Shown in pieces: positions 1 through 6,665 of a stretch of DNA of 9,254 bases. A program made the position numbers and the translations under genes. The notes beneath the pieces are model-generated. The model saw only the letters and a list, made by a program, of their open reading frames with translations, was not told the origin of the DNA and searched no databases. Each line of letters begins with the position of its first letter. Position 1 is the first letter of the stretch. The stretch spans positions 1 through 9,254 of the forward strand of contig RKSB01000038.1 of NCBI GenBank assembly GCA_007571095.1, in the 5' to 3' direction. The stretch is from K189A clade bacterium. GTDB lineage: Bacteria > Pseudomonadota > Gammaproteobacteria > Pseudomonadales > Azotimanducaceae.

Positions 1-3000
1 CTGGAGACGCTGGAAGATGCCCTTCTTCGGCTGGAAGACGGTGCCGACCCAACCACCGTACTGGATGACGCCATTGCTCAACTGGAAGAACTGGGTCGAA
101 CCGAAAATATCGATGTAACCGGCCAGACAGATGAACTGAGGCGGGCCAAGGCACAATATATCTCAGACAGCGATGACTATGCCCTGCTGGGAGCCGAAGA
201 CAGCTTCACTGACCTGGCCGAGAATGCACTCAACGATGCAATCACTCGGCTGGAAGACAGCTCTCAGGGTGGACAACAGGCGTCTTCGGCTTTAAGTGCC
301 CTGCAGGACTCACTCTTGCGGCTGGAAGACGGTGTCGACCCGAGAGTGGCTCTCGATAACGCCATTACTCGGCTGGAAAAACTGGGACAGGGTGGCGATC
401 TTGATGTGTCGAGCCAACTGGATTCACTCAAGCGGGCCAGAGTTCAATACGATCAAAGGTTCAACATTCCCGGCAGTGCATTGAGTGACGCCTTTCTGGG
501 ACTTGAGGACACCTCGCTCGGCCAACAGAAAAAGCTTTCGGCTTTAACCACCCTGCAGGATTCGCTGACCGGACTGCAAAACGGCATCGACCCGAGAGTG
601 GCTCTCGATAACGCCATCGACCGACTGGAAGTCATCGGGCTGACCGGCGATATTGATGTCTCAAGCCAGCTGGATCAGTTAAGACAGGCCAGAGTGCGAT
701 ACGAACAGGGTATTGACCTGCCGGCCAATGCTCTGAGTGATGTCTTCAGTGCCATTGAAGGCGGTACCGAAGGCGGCGGACAAAGGTACCAGGCTCTGAA
801 CGCCCTGCAGGATTCACTCAACCGACTCCGTGACGGTGTCGATCCAAACATTGCTCTGGACAACGCCATTGCTCGACTCGATGAGCTTGGACGAAGCGGA
901 GACCTTGATGTTTCAGCCCAGATCGACCAGTTGAGGCAGGCCAAGTCAAGATACCAGCGAAGCCTCGACCTGCCGGCCAGTGTTCTGCAAAGCTCCTTCA
1001 CCGAGGTTGAAAACATTCAGACTCAACTCGCCTTCTCGGCCTTGACCTCGTTGCAGGATTCACTGGCCAGACTAAACGACGGTGTCGATCCAAGAATCGT
1101 ACTGGACGATGCCATTGCTCGGCTCGAAGACCTCGGAGAGACCGAGAATGTCGATGTCTCAGCCCAGGTTGACCAGTTGAGGCAGGCCAAGGAACGCTAC
1201 GAAAGAAGTCTGGATGCCTATTACAACCCCCGTCTGGAAGACTCTGACTACGAATTTCCCAAAGAACTCGACCTGCATGAACAGAGGCTGCCGGACGGAG
1301 ATGCCCCCGACAATCTGGTTGACAAATGGCGGCTGGAGGCAGACGAACTGACACGTGAGGCAGAGCTGAAGTCTGGCCTGGACAGGCAAAAGACACTGGC
1401 CAGAGCAGACGCCTTGAGGGAGGCGGCTGAAGCCGTCGACTGGGGCATTGATCCAAGGGTCGTTCTGCAATCAAAAATCAGCGAGCTGGATGACACAGCC
1501 GAAATTGCCCGATTGCAAAGCTATATAGACGAGTACACCCAGATCCTCAACAGAACGAGAGACCTGGTACCAGGCGAAGAAATCACTCAAACCGAAGACA
1601 TTCATTCGCTGGTCGATCTTCCGCCGGGAGAGGGTGATTACGCCATCCTGGGAGGCAACGGAGGCATAGTTCAAATCGAGGAGGCTAAACCTGCTTCAAA
1701 CTTTCACGATATCGAGGATGTCGCCCCCGCCATTCCTGCCGGTGGTATAGACAACGCCAGCGATGGCGGCAGGCTGGAGAATACGAGTGACCTGTCCTCG
1801 GTTTTCGGCGATGAACCGCCCATCACACCCCCCCATTCCGGAGGAAGAAGCGACCGTACTTCTCGAACAAGCCGGTTTTCGCTCAGCGATCTGAACATCA
1901 AAAAACCGGAGGATGTCAACACGCAGACTCTCCAGGACGACTGGGGCGGTGCCATCCTTACCATCAGGGCCCAGCAGCCGGAGAATATGGCTGACTCGCT
2001 GTTTGCTGATGTACTGGAAGACGCACTCTCGAAACTTCAAAACGGCATCGATCCGAGAAATGCCCTGGAGGACGGCATTGCTCAACTGGAGGACCTTGGA
2101 CACGCTGAAGGTATTGATGTCTCAAGCCAGATTGAAAAACTCTCGCAGGCGAGGCTGGATTACGAATCCCTGCTTTTCCCCAGCGTAGGCTCGATCACAA
2201 GCCCCGGCCACCTGGTAGATACGCAGCCACCCCCGCCACCGAATTCAGGCGACGGACCCGCCTCCGCGCTTCAAATAGCCACACGCGCTGTCGAGGAAGG
2301 TTCGGTACCGCCGAACCTCGACACCACAGCACTCATGCAAGCGAGCGAGCAGGCGCTCGAATCCGTTCAGACCAAACTTCAAAATAACCTCGGTGATTAC
2401 CAAAGAGCCGCCGATCTCGAGGAGGTAGAGCTTTATATTCAAAGGTTTGCTCTCGACCTGCGTAGCGGAACTGATCCGAGACCTGCTTTGGACGAGAATA
2501 TCGCCAAGCTGTCGGCCAAGGCACCCTATCCAGACGGCTCCACACTGACAGACGAGATCGAACTGCTCAGGAACTTGAGAATTCAGTATGAGGATGCCCT
2601 CGATCTGCATCTCGAGAATGCTCTCAATTCCTATCTTAGAGAACTCCGTAACCTGAATTCGCCTCCACCTGAGACACCGCCTGTGACACCGCCTGTGACA
2701 CCGCCTGTGACACCGCCGGCACCCGGAACCATCGGCGATCTGCCCGACGGAGGCACTGTCAACGCGCTGGAGGCGGCCAATCTCAGAGTGGAGAAGGGTC
2801 GCATTCCAACCCAGCTTGATACTCGGCCGATCCTGCAGGGTGCTTACCCGATACAGGATGCTTTTGAAATCAAGCTGTCCAACTTCGAGCCCAAGGCCGG
2901 CCAGCTCGAACAGGTCGATGACCTGACGAGCGTTCAAACCTCTATCGAAAGGTTCATCACCGATCTGCGTGGCAAACGGGATCCGAGGATTGCCCTGGAC

Positions 3001-4383
3001 GAGAATATCGCCAAGCTGTCGGCCAAGGCTCCCTATCCAGACGGCTCCACGCTGGCAGACGAGATCGAACTGCTCAGGACTCTTCGCAATTACTATGAAA
3101 ATGCCCTGAATTCACATCTCAGCGACCTCGCTTCGGAACTCGCCAAGCTGGAAAAAGTCTCGCAAGGGAGCCGAACCGCAAACTCCATAGACGACATTCG
3201 GCGCATCATTCAGGACGGTCTGGTGCCGGATCAGTTTGACGGCCGCCAGGTGATTAATGCACTCAATCAGGATGCCGAACGCCTGCTGAATGATCAGGCT
3301 CTGAGATCACTGAGTTACAACGAGTATGCAGTAGACAATATCGCGGGTTATCTCAGGGATGCAGCCGACGACATCGAAAAAGGAATCGATCCAAGGACGG
3401 CCCTGCACGAACACATTCGGCGGCTGGAAGACTTCTACCCTGCCAAAGGCAGAGGCTCCGGGCTCGACGAAGCCATAGAAACACTCAAAAACGCCGTCAG
3501 GCGATATGAGAACGCTCTGGACACACAGGTCAAGGGAATCTACGGTGTCAGCCTGAGGCAAATCAATGCACTGCGTCCTGCCGGCGAAGGAGTCGACAGC
3601 TTTTCTCTGGTCAGCGGAGGGCTTGGTTTCACTACTCAGCAGGTTACCGTCTATAACCCCAATTTATCGGTCAACCAGATTCCCGAACTGATCGAGCAAA
3701 GCCGCATAAGGTCCGTTACCGGTGGTGATGGCCTGGGCAATCTTCGAAGGGCCGGGAACCTCTCAGAAGCCGGTTCGGGCCAGCTGCTGGCACCACCGGC
3801 CCTGAAGCTGGTCAACTATGCCGAGGTCAATGCCGAACAGGTCAGTGTATTTGACGACCTGTTTATTACCCAGACAGTGGCCAGAGGTTTTGAGGAGGGA
3901 ACAGGCACGAGTGATCTTTCGCTGTTTACTCGGCTGAGAAGCAACGCCGCCAGAGCCTATGATCAGGCAGATGTCTTTGACCAGATTCGAATACGGGGCT
4001 TCCTGGACGACATAGACAACTACCGCCAAACCGGTGTTGTACCTGCCAATCTCTACGAGACTGCCGGCGGGCTGGCCGTCACCGGAAGTGATCTGGAGAG
4101 GCAGGAGACACTGCTGGCACTGCTCGCCAATCAGGACCTGGGTACGCTGCTGGCCGCCGACCGAAGCCTCGGATCTGAACTACTGCTTGGGTTGTTAAGC
4201 AGTGATGTACTCGACAGAGGCCGGCGATTCTCGCTCTGGATAGGCTTCAATCAGCACGCCAACTACTTCTCCACCAGCTTTATGACAGCCCGCCGGCTCG
4301 CCCGAGGTATCCTGATAACCAAACGTCTTGGCCGCCAAATACGGCGAGTACCGAAATGGCAACGAGTGGTCGAACTGTCGTGA
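1..4383 (+). CDS. Giant helical-repeat protein, family unknown (5' end outside window)
   Basis: The frame is open from base 1 to TGA at 4381-4383, giving 1460 visible residues. The start codon lies upstream, and the TTG at 316 is only an internal codon. I do not recognise the family. Ten copies of a core like GVDPRVALDNAI begin near nt 28, 319, 571, 823, 1069, 1432, 2029, 2455, 2962 and 3370. Most are followed by a second helix with LxxLRQAxxRYE-like sequence, which suggests a helical solenoid or coiled-coil rod. Order: tandem units (28-1218), a Gln/Glu-rich helical stretch, a disordered Gly/Pro/Ser linker (about 1564-2000), one more unit, three larger modules (2266-3570) with a Pro-Thr hinge at 2662-2730, then a unique C-terminal domain (3570-4380) ending in a basic tail. 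There is no cysteine and no obvious membrane segment. vgrG follows 202 bp later on the same strand, so a T6SS cargo or accessory role is possible but unproven. The reading frame is certain; the function is not. Confidence 0.9.
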   Translation: METLEDALLRLEDGADPTTVLDDAIAQLEELGRTENIDVTGQTDELRRAKAQYISDSDDYALLGAEDSFTDLAENALNDAITRLEDSSQGGQQASSALSALQDSLLRLEDGVDPRVALDNAITRLEKLGQGGDLDVSSQLDSLKRARVQYDQRFNIPGSALSDAFLGLEDTSLGQQKKLSALTTLQDSLTGLQNGIDPRVALDNAIDRLEVIGLTGDIDVSSQLDQLRQARVRYEQGIDLPANALSDVFSAIEGGTEGGGQRYQALNALQDSLNRLRDGVDPNIALDNAIARLDELGRSGDLDVSAQIDQLRQAKSRYQRSLDLPASVLQSSFTEVENIQTQLAFSALTSLQDSLARLNDGVDPRIVLDDAIARLEDLGETENVDVSAQVDQLRQAKERYERSLDAYYNPRLEDSDYEFPKELDLHEQRLPDGDAPDNLVDKWRLEADELTREAELKSGLDRQKTLARADALREAAEAVDWGIDPRVVLQSKISELDDTAEIARLQSYIDEYTQILNRTRDLVPGEEITQTEDIHSLVDLPPGEGDYAILGGNGGIVQIEEAKPASNFHDIEDVAPAIPAGGIDNASDGGRLENTSDLSSVFGDEPPITPPHSGGRSDRTSRTSRFSLSDLNIKKPEDVNTQTLQDDWGGAILTIRAQQPENMADSLFADVLEDALSKLQNGIDPRNALEDGIAQLEDLGHAEGIDVSSQIEKLSQARLDYESLLFPSVGSITSPGHLVDTQPPPPPNSGDGPASALQIATRAVEEGSVPPNLDTTALMQASEQALESVQTKLQNNLGDYQRAADLEEVELYIQRFALDLRSGTDPRPALDENIAKLSAKAPYPDGSTLTDEIELLRNLRIQYEDALDLHLENALNSYLRELRNLNSPPPETPPVTPPVTPPVTPPAPGTIGDLPDGGTVNALEAANLRVEKGRIPTQLDTRPILQGAYPIQDAFEIKLSNFEPKAGQLEQVDDLTSVQTSIERFITDLRGKRDPRIALDENIAKLSAKAPYPDGSTLADEIELLRTLRNYYENALNSHLSDLASELAKLEKVSQGSRTANSIDDIRRIIQDGLVPDQFDGRQVINALNQDAERLLNDQALRSLSYNEYAVDNIAGYLRDAADDIEKGIDPRTALHEHIRRLEDFYPAKGRGSGLDEAIETLKNAVRRYENALDTQVKGIYGVSLRQINALRPAGEGVDSFSLVSGGLGFTTQQVTVYNPNLSVNQIPELIEQSRIRSVTGGDGLGNLRRAGNLSEAGSGQLLAPPALKLVNYAEVNAEQVSVFDDLFITQTVARGFEEGTGTSDLSLFTRLRSNAARAYDQADVFDQIRIRGFLDDIDNYRQTGVVPANLYETAGGLAVTGSDLERQETLLALLANQDLGTLLAADRSLGSELLLGLLSSDVLDRGRRFSLWIGFNQHANYFSTSFMTARRLARGILITKRLGRQIRRVPKWQRVVELS
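28..1218 (+). repeat. Tandem ~84-residue coding repeats (class A, five units)
   Basis: Five in-frame units have cores starting at 28, 319, 571, 823 and 1069. The spacings are 291, 252, 252 and 246 bp. The first spacing is 39 bp longer and holds an extra acidic segment plus a partial extra helix (AENALNDAITRLED, about 217-258). Each unit reads LQDSLxxL, then G[VIA]DPxxxLDxAIxxLexLG, then D[VI][SD]VSxQxDxLRxAxxxY, then a variable LPAxxLSxxF stretch. Two further single units of this class lie at about 1432 and 2029. DNA divergence between units is substantial, so the array is not a recent expansion. Confidence 0.9.
2489..2572 (+). repeat. 84-bp near-identical direct repeat, copy 1
   Basis: Matches 2996-3079 at an offset of 507 bp, exactly 169 codons, with about three mismatches by eye. 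Flanking parts of the same two modules are much more diverged. The block encodes the end of the DPR core and the AKLSAKAPYPDGSTL stretch. Confidence 0.9.
2671..2718 (+). repeat. 12-bp tandem repeat, four units, encoding a Pro-Thr hinge
   Basis: Four consecutive 12-bp units: gagacaccgcct, then gtgacaccgcct twice, then gtgacaccgccg. They encode ETPP followed by VTPP three times, within a longer proline-rich stretch (2662-2730) between modules B1 and B2. The multiple-of-three unit length means copy-number changes would keep frame and only change hinge length. Confidence 0.95.
2996..3079 (+). repeat. 84-bp near-identical direct repeat, copy 2
   Basis: Partner of 2489-2572, lying in module B2 after the core DPRIALDENI. 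The local near-identity against a diverged background suggests recent gene conversion or unequal exchange between modules B1 and B2. Confidence 0.9.
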
Positions 4384-4585
4384 AGAAAGGAAGGGTCAGC
4401 GTCTTGCGAAAAGTTTCAGGCTGGATACAGGCAACTTTCCGGTTTCGATGAGTCTAAAAGAGAGGCAATCGAATTTAATACAAAAGTTCAAGACTGTTCA
4501 TTGACTCGGGCGGCCGCCTTCGAAATACAAGGAATGACCAGAGCAGGCTAAAATAGAAAAACAGACAAGACAAAGGTAATACTCG
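4384..4585 (+). promoter_or_regulatory. Intergenic gap and probable leader of vgrG
   Basis: These 202 bp hold no supportable gene. An AAAGG ribosome-binding site (4572-4576) sits 9 nt before the vgrG ATG. A TTGACT (4501-4506) resembles a -35 box, but at 17-bp spacing the -10 position reads only AATACA. A TAAAAT (4549-4554) lacks a -35 partner. A promoter is therefore plausible but not pinned. No convincing terminator follows the upstream stop codon; the only candidate is an imperfect aaagtt/aacttt pairing near 4410-4440 with a long loop. Confidence 0.4.
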
Positions 4586-6142
4586 ATGATTCAATATGAC
4601 GCAGGACTCTTTGTTCCCGGCTCGGATATCGGGCTGAATATTCTCACAATGAGCATACAGGAACGTCAGGGAAACGGCTGGGCCGGCCAGGTCACGATTG
4701 GTATGCCGGTGCACCTTCAGAGCAATGTCGGTGGGGCCTACGGCTGGGTCGTCAATGAAGAAGGCTTTGAGCCAGGTTATGCCGCCATTGTCAAAATGAT
4801 GGTCATCAGCGACTCCGCCGGCAACGAAATTCCGCGTACGGTAGTCAGAACCTGGCCGTCAATCGTCACCAGCGTCCATGCTCGCCTTGACAGAAAGCCT
4901 GATAATACCGCCGAAGTTGTTGTAGATGTCAATTTGGTCGATCCGCTCACCTGGCTCGGCAATGTCAAGCTGTGGGGAGTCATCACCAACACCTCCCCTG
5001 CCGGCATTGTAGCCAGCGTTCTTTCGCTGGCCAGCGGCGGATCGGGAGCAATTTCACTGTCTCCTGCCATTCCGGGCTTTCCTGTCATCCACATCTCTGA
5101 GAACGTCCACTCGTCCCTGCGCTCCATCCCCTATGTGATCGCACACGGGTATCCAATGATTCAGTGGTTGTTCTTTGTACTCAGCAGGCTTGGAGTACGT
5201 ATCGAGACGGTTGGCGACAGCACGGGGGCGATTGGGATATACCTGAAGGACCTTCCGCCGGAAGGTACACCGATCAATATTCTGGTAGAAACCGGTCAGA
5301 AAGACAGCCCCAACTACGGCTCGATTGTTTCCATGCGTTACGGCTCGGCCGCTCGCGCACGAGGAGCCATTCTCGATAATCCGAGCACCGGCGACATTCG
5401 GCACATAGGAGAACCTGGAGCCATTGGAGCTGTCATCGACTCAGCCCGAACCAATTTCGATCAGGCCTCCAGACGAGTCGACTACGCAAACCAGTTTGCC
5501 GCCCTCAGCGAAGGCAGAATGATGGTCAGTTCCGGTCAGCCGGGCCTCACGCCGGGCCGACTGGTCAAAATCGCTCTGGGGGACGGTGAGGGTGCCAACA
5601 CTTGGCAGGTATCTGACATCACGCACTATTATTCAGGTGGAACAAAGTTCTACAACAATCTGTTCAGCACCCTGGATGGAGCGACTGCCTGGCGGCCTCC
5701 TGTTCCGGGCATCGACGAACGTCTGGTGCTGGTCTCGGGTGTGGTCGAGGCAACGGATGTCGAGACAGACGAAAGCGTCGAACGTGACTCGTCAGGCCGC
5801 ATTCCGGTCAGGCTGTCGTTTGCCCAGAGCGAAATACCGGCAACTGACAGCCGGCCAGCCGTCCCCTCACCGGTCATAGATCTGGTCGTACTCCAGCAGA
5901 TCGCCGGTACCTCGCACGGTTTTCTGCCCTCTCACCGGCAGGGCGACCTGTGCAGAGTAGCCATTCGCAGCCCCTTCTTCGCCGAAATCGTCGGCTTCTC
6001 CTACAGAAACGATTTTGTGGCCGACGAACTCCTCGATACTTCTGCGGGAATGGTCGTCAACCACGAACAGGATGACCGCTGGTCAGGAATAGTCTTTCGG
6101 TCGAAAGATGTTGACGATGCCCTAAACGAGGATACGGGCTGA
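4586..6142 (+). CDS. vgrG: VgrG-like T6SS spike/hub protein, short form without needle
   Basis: 518 residues. It is expected to trimerise at the tip of the Hcp tube and carry effectors out of the cell. Residues about 1-378 resemble the gp27-like hub: the segment around GYPMIQWLFFVLSRLGVRIE matches the VgrG region that aligns with reading a single late domain, and PGRLVKIALGDGEGANTWQV followed by the HYYSGGTKFYNNLF segment (residues about 325-360) matches the usual hub-to-spike junction. Residues about 384-475 are the gp5-like OB fold: GVVEA, then DSSGRIPVRLSF, then LQQIAGTSHGFLPSHRQGD, then EIVGFSYRNDF, which parallel the D-x-x-GR-V, AG-x-x-GF-x-x-x-PR-x-G-D/E and G-x-x-YN landmarks. Only about 43 residues follow, so the beta-helical needle of 600-800-residue VgrGs is absent. 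The start is supported by AAAGG 9 nt upstream. A phage-tail or eCIS hub is the main alternative; the downstream DUF2169 gene favours T6SS. Confidence 0.8.
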   Translation: MIQYDAGLFVPGSDIGLNILTMSIQERQGNGWAGQVTIGMPVHLQSNVGGAYGWVVNEEGFEPGYAAIVKMMVISDSAGNEIPRTVVRTWPSIVTSVHARLDRKPDNTAEVVVDVNLVDPLTWLGNVKLWGVITNTSPAGIVASVLSLASGGSGAISLSPAIPGFPVIHISENVHSSLRSIPYVIAHGYPMIQWLFFVLSRLGVRIETVGDSTGAIGIYLKDLPPEGTPINILVETGQKDSPNYGSIVSMRYGSAARARGAILDNPSTGDIRHIGEPGAIGAVIDSARTNFDQASRRVDYANQFAALSEGRMMVSSGQPGLTPGRLVKIALGDGEGANTWQVSDITHYYSGGTKFYNNLFSTLDGATAWRPPVPGIDERLVLVSGVVEATDVETDESVERDSSGRIPVRLSFAQSEIPATDSRPAVPSPVIDLVVLQQIAGTSHGFLPSHRQGDLCRVAIRSPFFAEIVGFSYRNDFVADELLDTSAGMVVNHEQDDRWSGIVFRSKDVDDALNEDTG

Positions 6143-6217
6143 GGGCAGGCTCCTGAAGGCTTGGACGAGGACAGGCTGCTTCGCCTGTTCAAGCACAATT
6201 TCAGCCTTTTCAAGTAT
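6091..6217 (+). repeat. Direct repeat copy 1: vgrG 3' end plus downstream hairpins
   Basis: Aligns without gaps to 6614-6740 (offset 523 bp) with about 15 mismatches in 127 positions by eye. Nine of these fall in the coding part before 6128, while the stretch 6128-6210 (last codons, stop and hairpins) has only about four. The repeat ends where the A/T-rich sequence after the hairpins diverges. Confidence 0.9.
6146..6190 (+). terminator. Tandem hairpins after vgrG, possible terminator
   Basis: Begins 3 nt after the vgrG stop. Hairpin I pairs CAGGC (6146-6150) with GCTTG (6159-6163). Hairpin II pairs GGACAGGC (6169-6176) with GCCTGTTC (6183-6190) around a 6-nt loop, eight pairs including one G-U. 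No clean T-run follows at once, only cctttt at 6205-6210, so the terminator role is tentative. The CAGGC and GCYTG segments can also pair in other combinations. Confidence 0.5.
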
Positions 6218-6566
6218 ATCTCGACTTCGACGGCATTCTCTCTTAAGCGATTGATTTTTTTGGCCTTAAAAAATTTTCCAGACACTGCAAGGCTCGTTCT
6301 GGGCTGACCGCGAAGTCAACTGAGTGCAGAAAAGGCCTGAACCCGAGAGCGTCGCAAATCTACCGAGCTTCTGGCAAAAGCGGGCGGCGACCCAAAGAAC
6401 GACAAAGTAGCCAGACTGACACAGACTGTTGAAAGACGTACGGATATGAACAAACGCAGAAGAAGGGATACCGAGACTGTCTCGGTACACAGGATCCAAA
6501 TTCCAGGCACAGCAAAACGGCTTTCAGAACACCCATGAGACTATTGTTTCAATATCAATGAGCTAC
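6218..6566. other. Unassigned DNA between the two repeat copies
   Basis: About 350 bp with no supportable gene. It includes an A/T-rich imperfect palindrome (T-run 6255-6261, GGCC, A-run 6268-6273) and a perfect inverted repeat at 6469-6487. A 30-codon ATG frame (6446-6538, MNKRRRRDTE...) and a 77-codon minus-strand frame (6266-6499) have no good ribosome-binding site or recognisable product. Because it lies between a complete vgrG 3' end and a broken second one, it may be decayed cargo or immunity DNA, or the degraded body of a second module. No homology to vgrG is visible here. Confidence 0.5.
6469..6487. repeat. Perfect 8-bp inverted repeat with 3-nt loop
   Basis: TACCGAGA (6469-6476) and TCTCGGTA (6480-6487) are exact reverse complements around CTG. 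No T-tract follows, so it is not a typical terminator. It could be a dyad binding site or a leftover structural element. Confidence 0.7.
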
Positions 6567-6665
6567 GAGGATAGACGATGGTTCAAAAGAGCCTGAACCG
6601 TCGAAGTCAGCACAGTCTTTCGGCCGAAAGGGGTGGGCAATGCCCGCAATGAGGATACGGGCTGA
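6567..6665 (+). pseudogene. Remnant of a second vgrG 3' end
   Basis: Codons 6615-6662 read VFRPKGVGNARNEDTG and then stop, against VFRSKDVDDALNEDTG at the end of the intact VgrG: 11 of 16 residues agree and the stop is in register. In the same frame upstream, EDRRWF (6567-6584) resembles the EQDDRWS preceding the intact tail, but a TGA at 6594-6596 and about seven extra codons interrupt the match. No start, hub or OB fold is visible. The piece is therefore the decayed end of a paralogue, not a functional gene. The EDRRWF extension is less certain than the tail. Confidence 0.75.

Larger units (their letters stand above)
2266..3570 (+). repeat. Three larger coding modules (class B) embedding the class A core
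   Basis: Three modules span about 2266-2652, 2764-3171 and 3181-3570. Each opens with a helix ending in a turn of the form [EDK]G-x-[VI]-P-x-x-[LF]-D (EGSVPPNLD, KGRIPTQLD, DGLVPDQFD). A long helical region follows, then the GxDPRxALxxxI core (2455, 2962, 3370), then a YPDGSTLxDEIELL-like helix and a YENAL helix. The order turn, helices, core, helix is kept in all three. This indicates a composite repeat in which the class A core was joined to an additional N-terminal subdomain. Confidence 0.8.

Noticed and set aside
316..318. TTG as the start of the giant repeat gene
   Set aside because: The same frame is open from base 1 and encodes an earlier repeat core at 28, so the real start lies upstream of the window.
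28..1218. CRISPR-like array
   Set aside because: The repeats are 250-bp coding units translated in one frame, not short identical repeats with unique spacers.
998..1474. 158-codon minus-strand frame and its neighbours inside the repeat gene
   Set aside because: Antisense to well-supported repeat units, with no recognisable product or ribosome-binding site.
2245..2937. 230-codon minus-strand frame
   Set aside because: It is antisense to the repeat gene; its CHRRCHRRC run is just the reverse reading of the 12-bp Pro-Thr repeat.
4409..4440. Terminator hairpin after the repeat gene
   Set aside because: Only a six-pair aaagtt/aacttt match with a long loop and no T-run.
4475..4714. 79-codon minus-strand frame across the vgrG start
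   Set aside because: It overlaps the vgrG leader and first codons, has no recognisable domain and no supporting upstream signals.
6266..6499. 77-codon minus-strand frame in the gene-free interval
   Set aside because: Composition does not look like a real protein, no convincing start signals, and no family resemblance.
6446..6538. 30-codon Arg-rich plus-strand frame (MNKRRRRDTE...)
   Set aside because: Too short, no clear ribosome-binding site, and it runs through the perfect inverted repeat.
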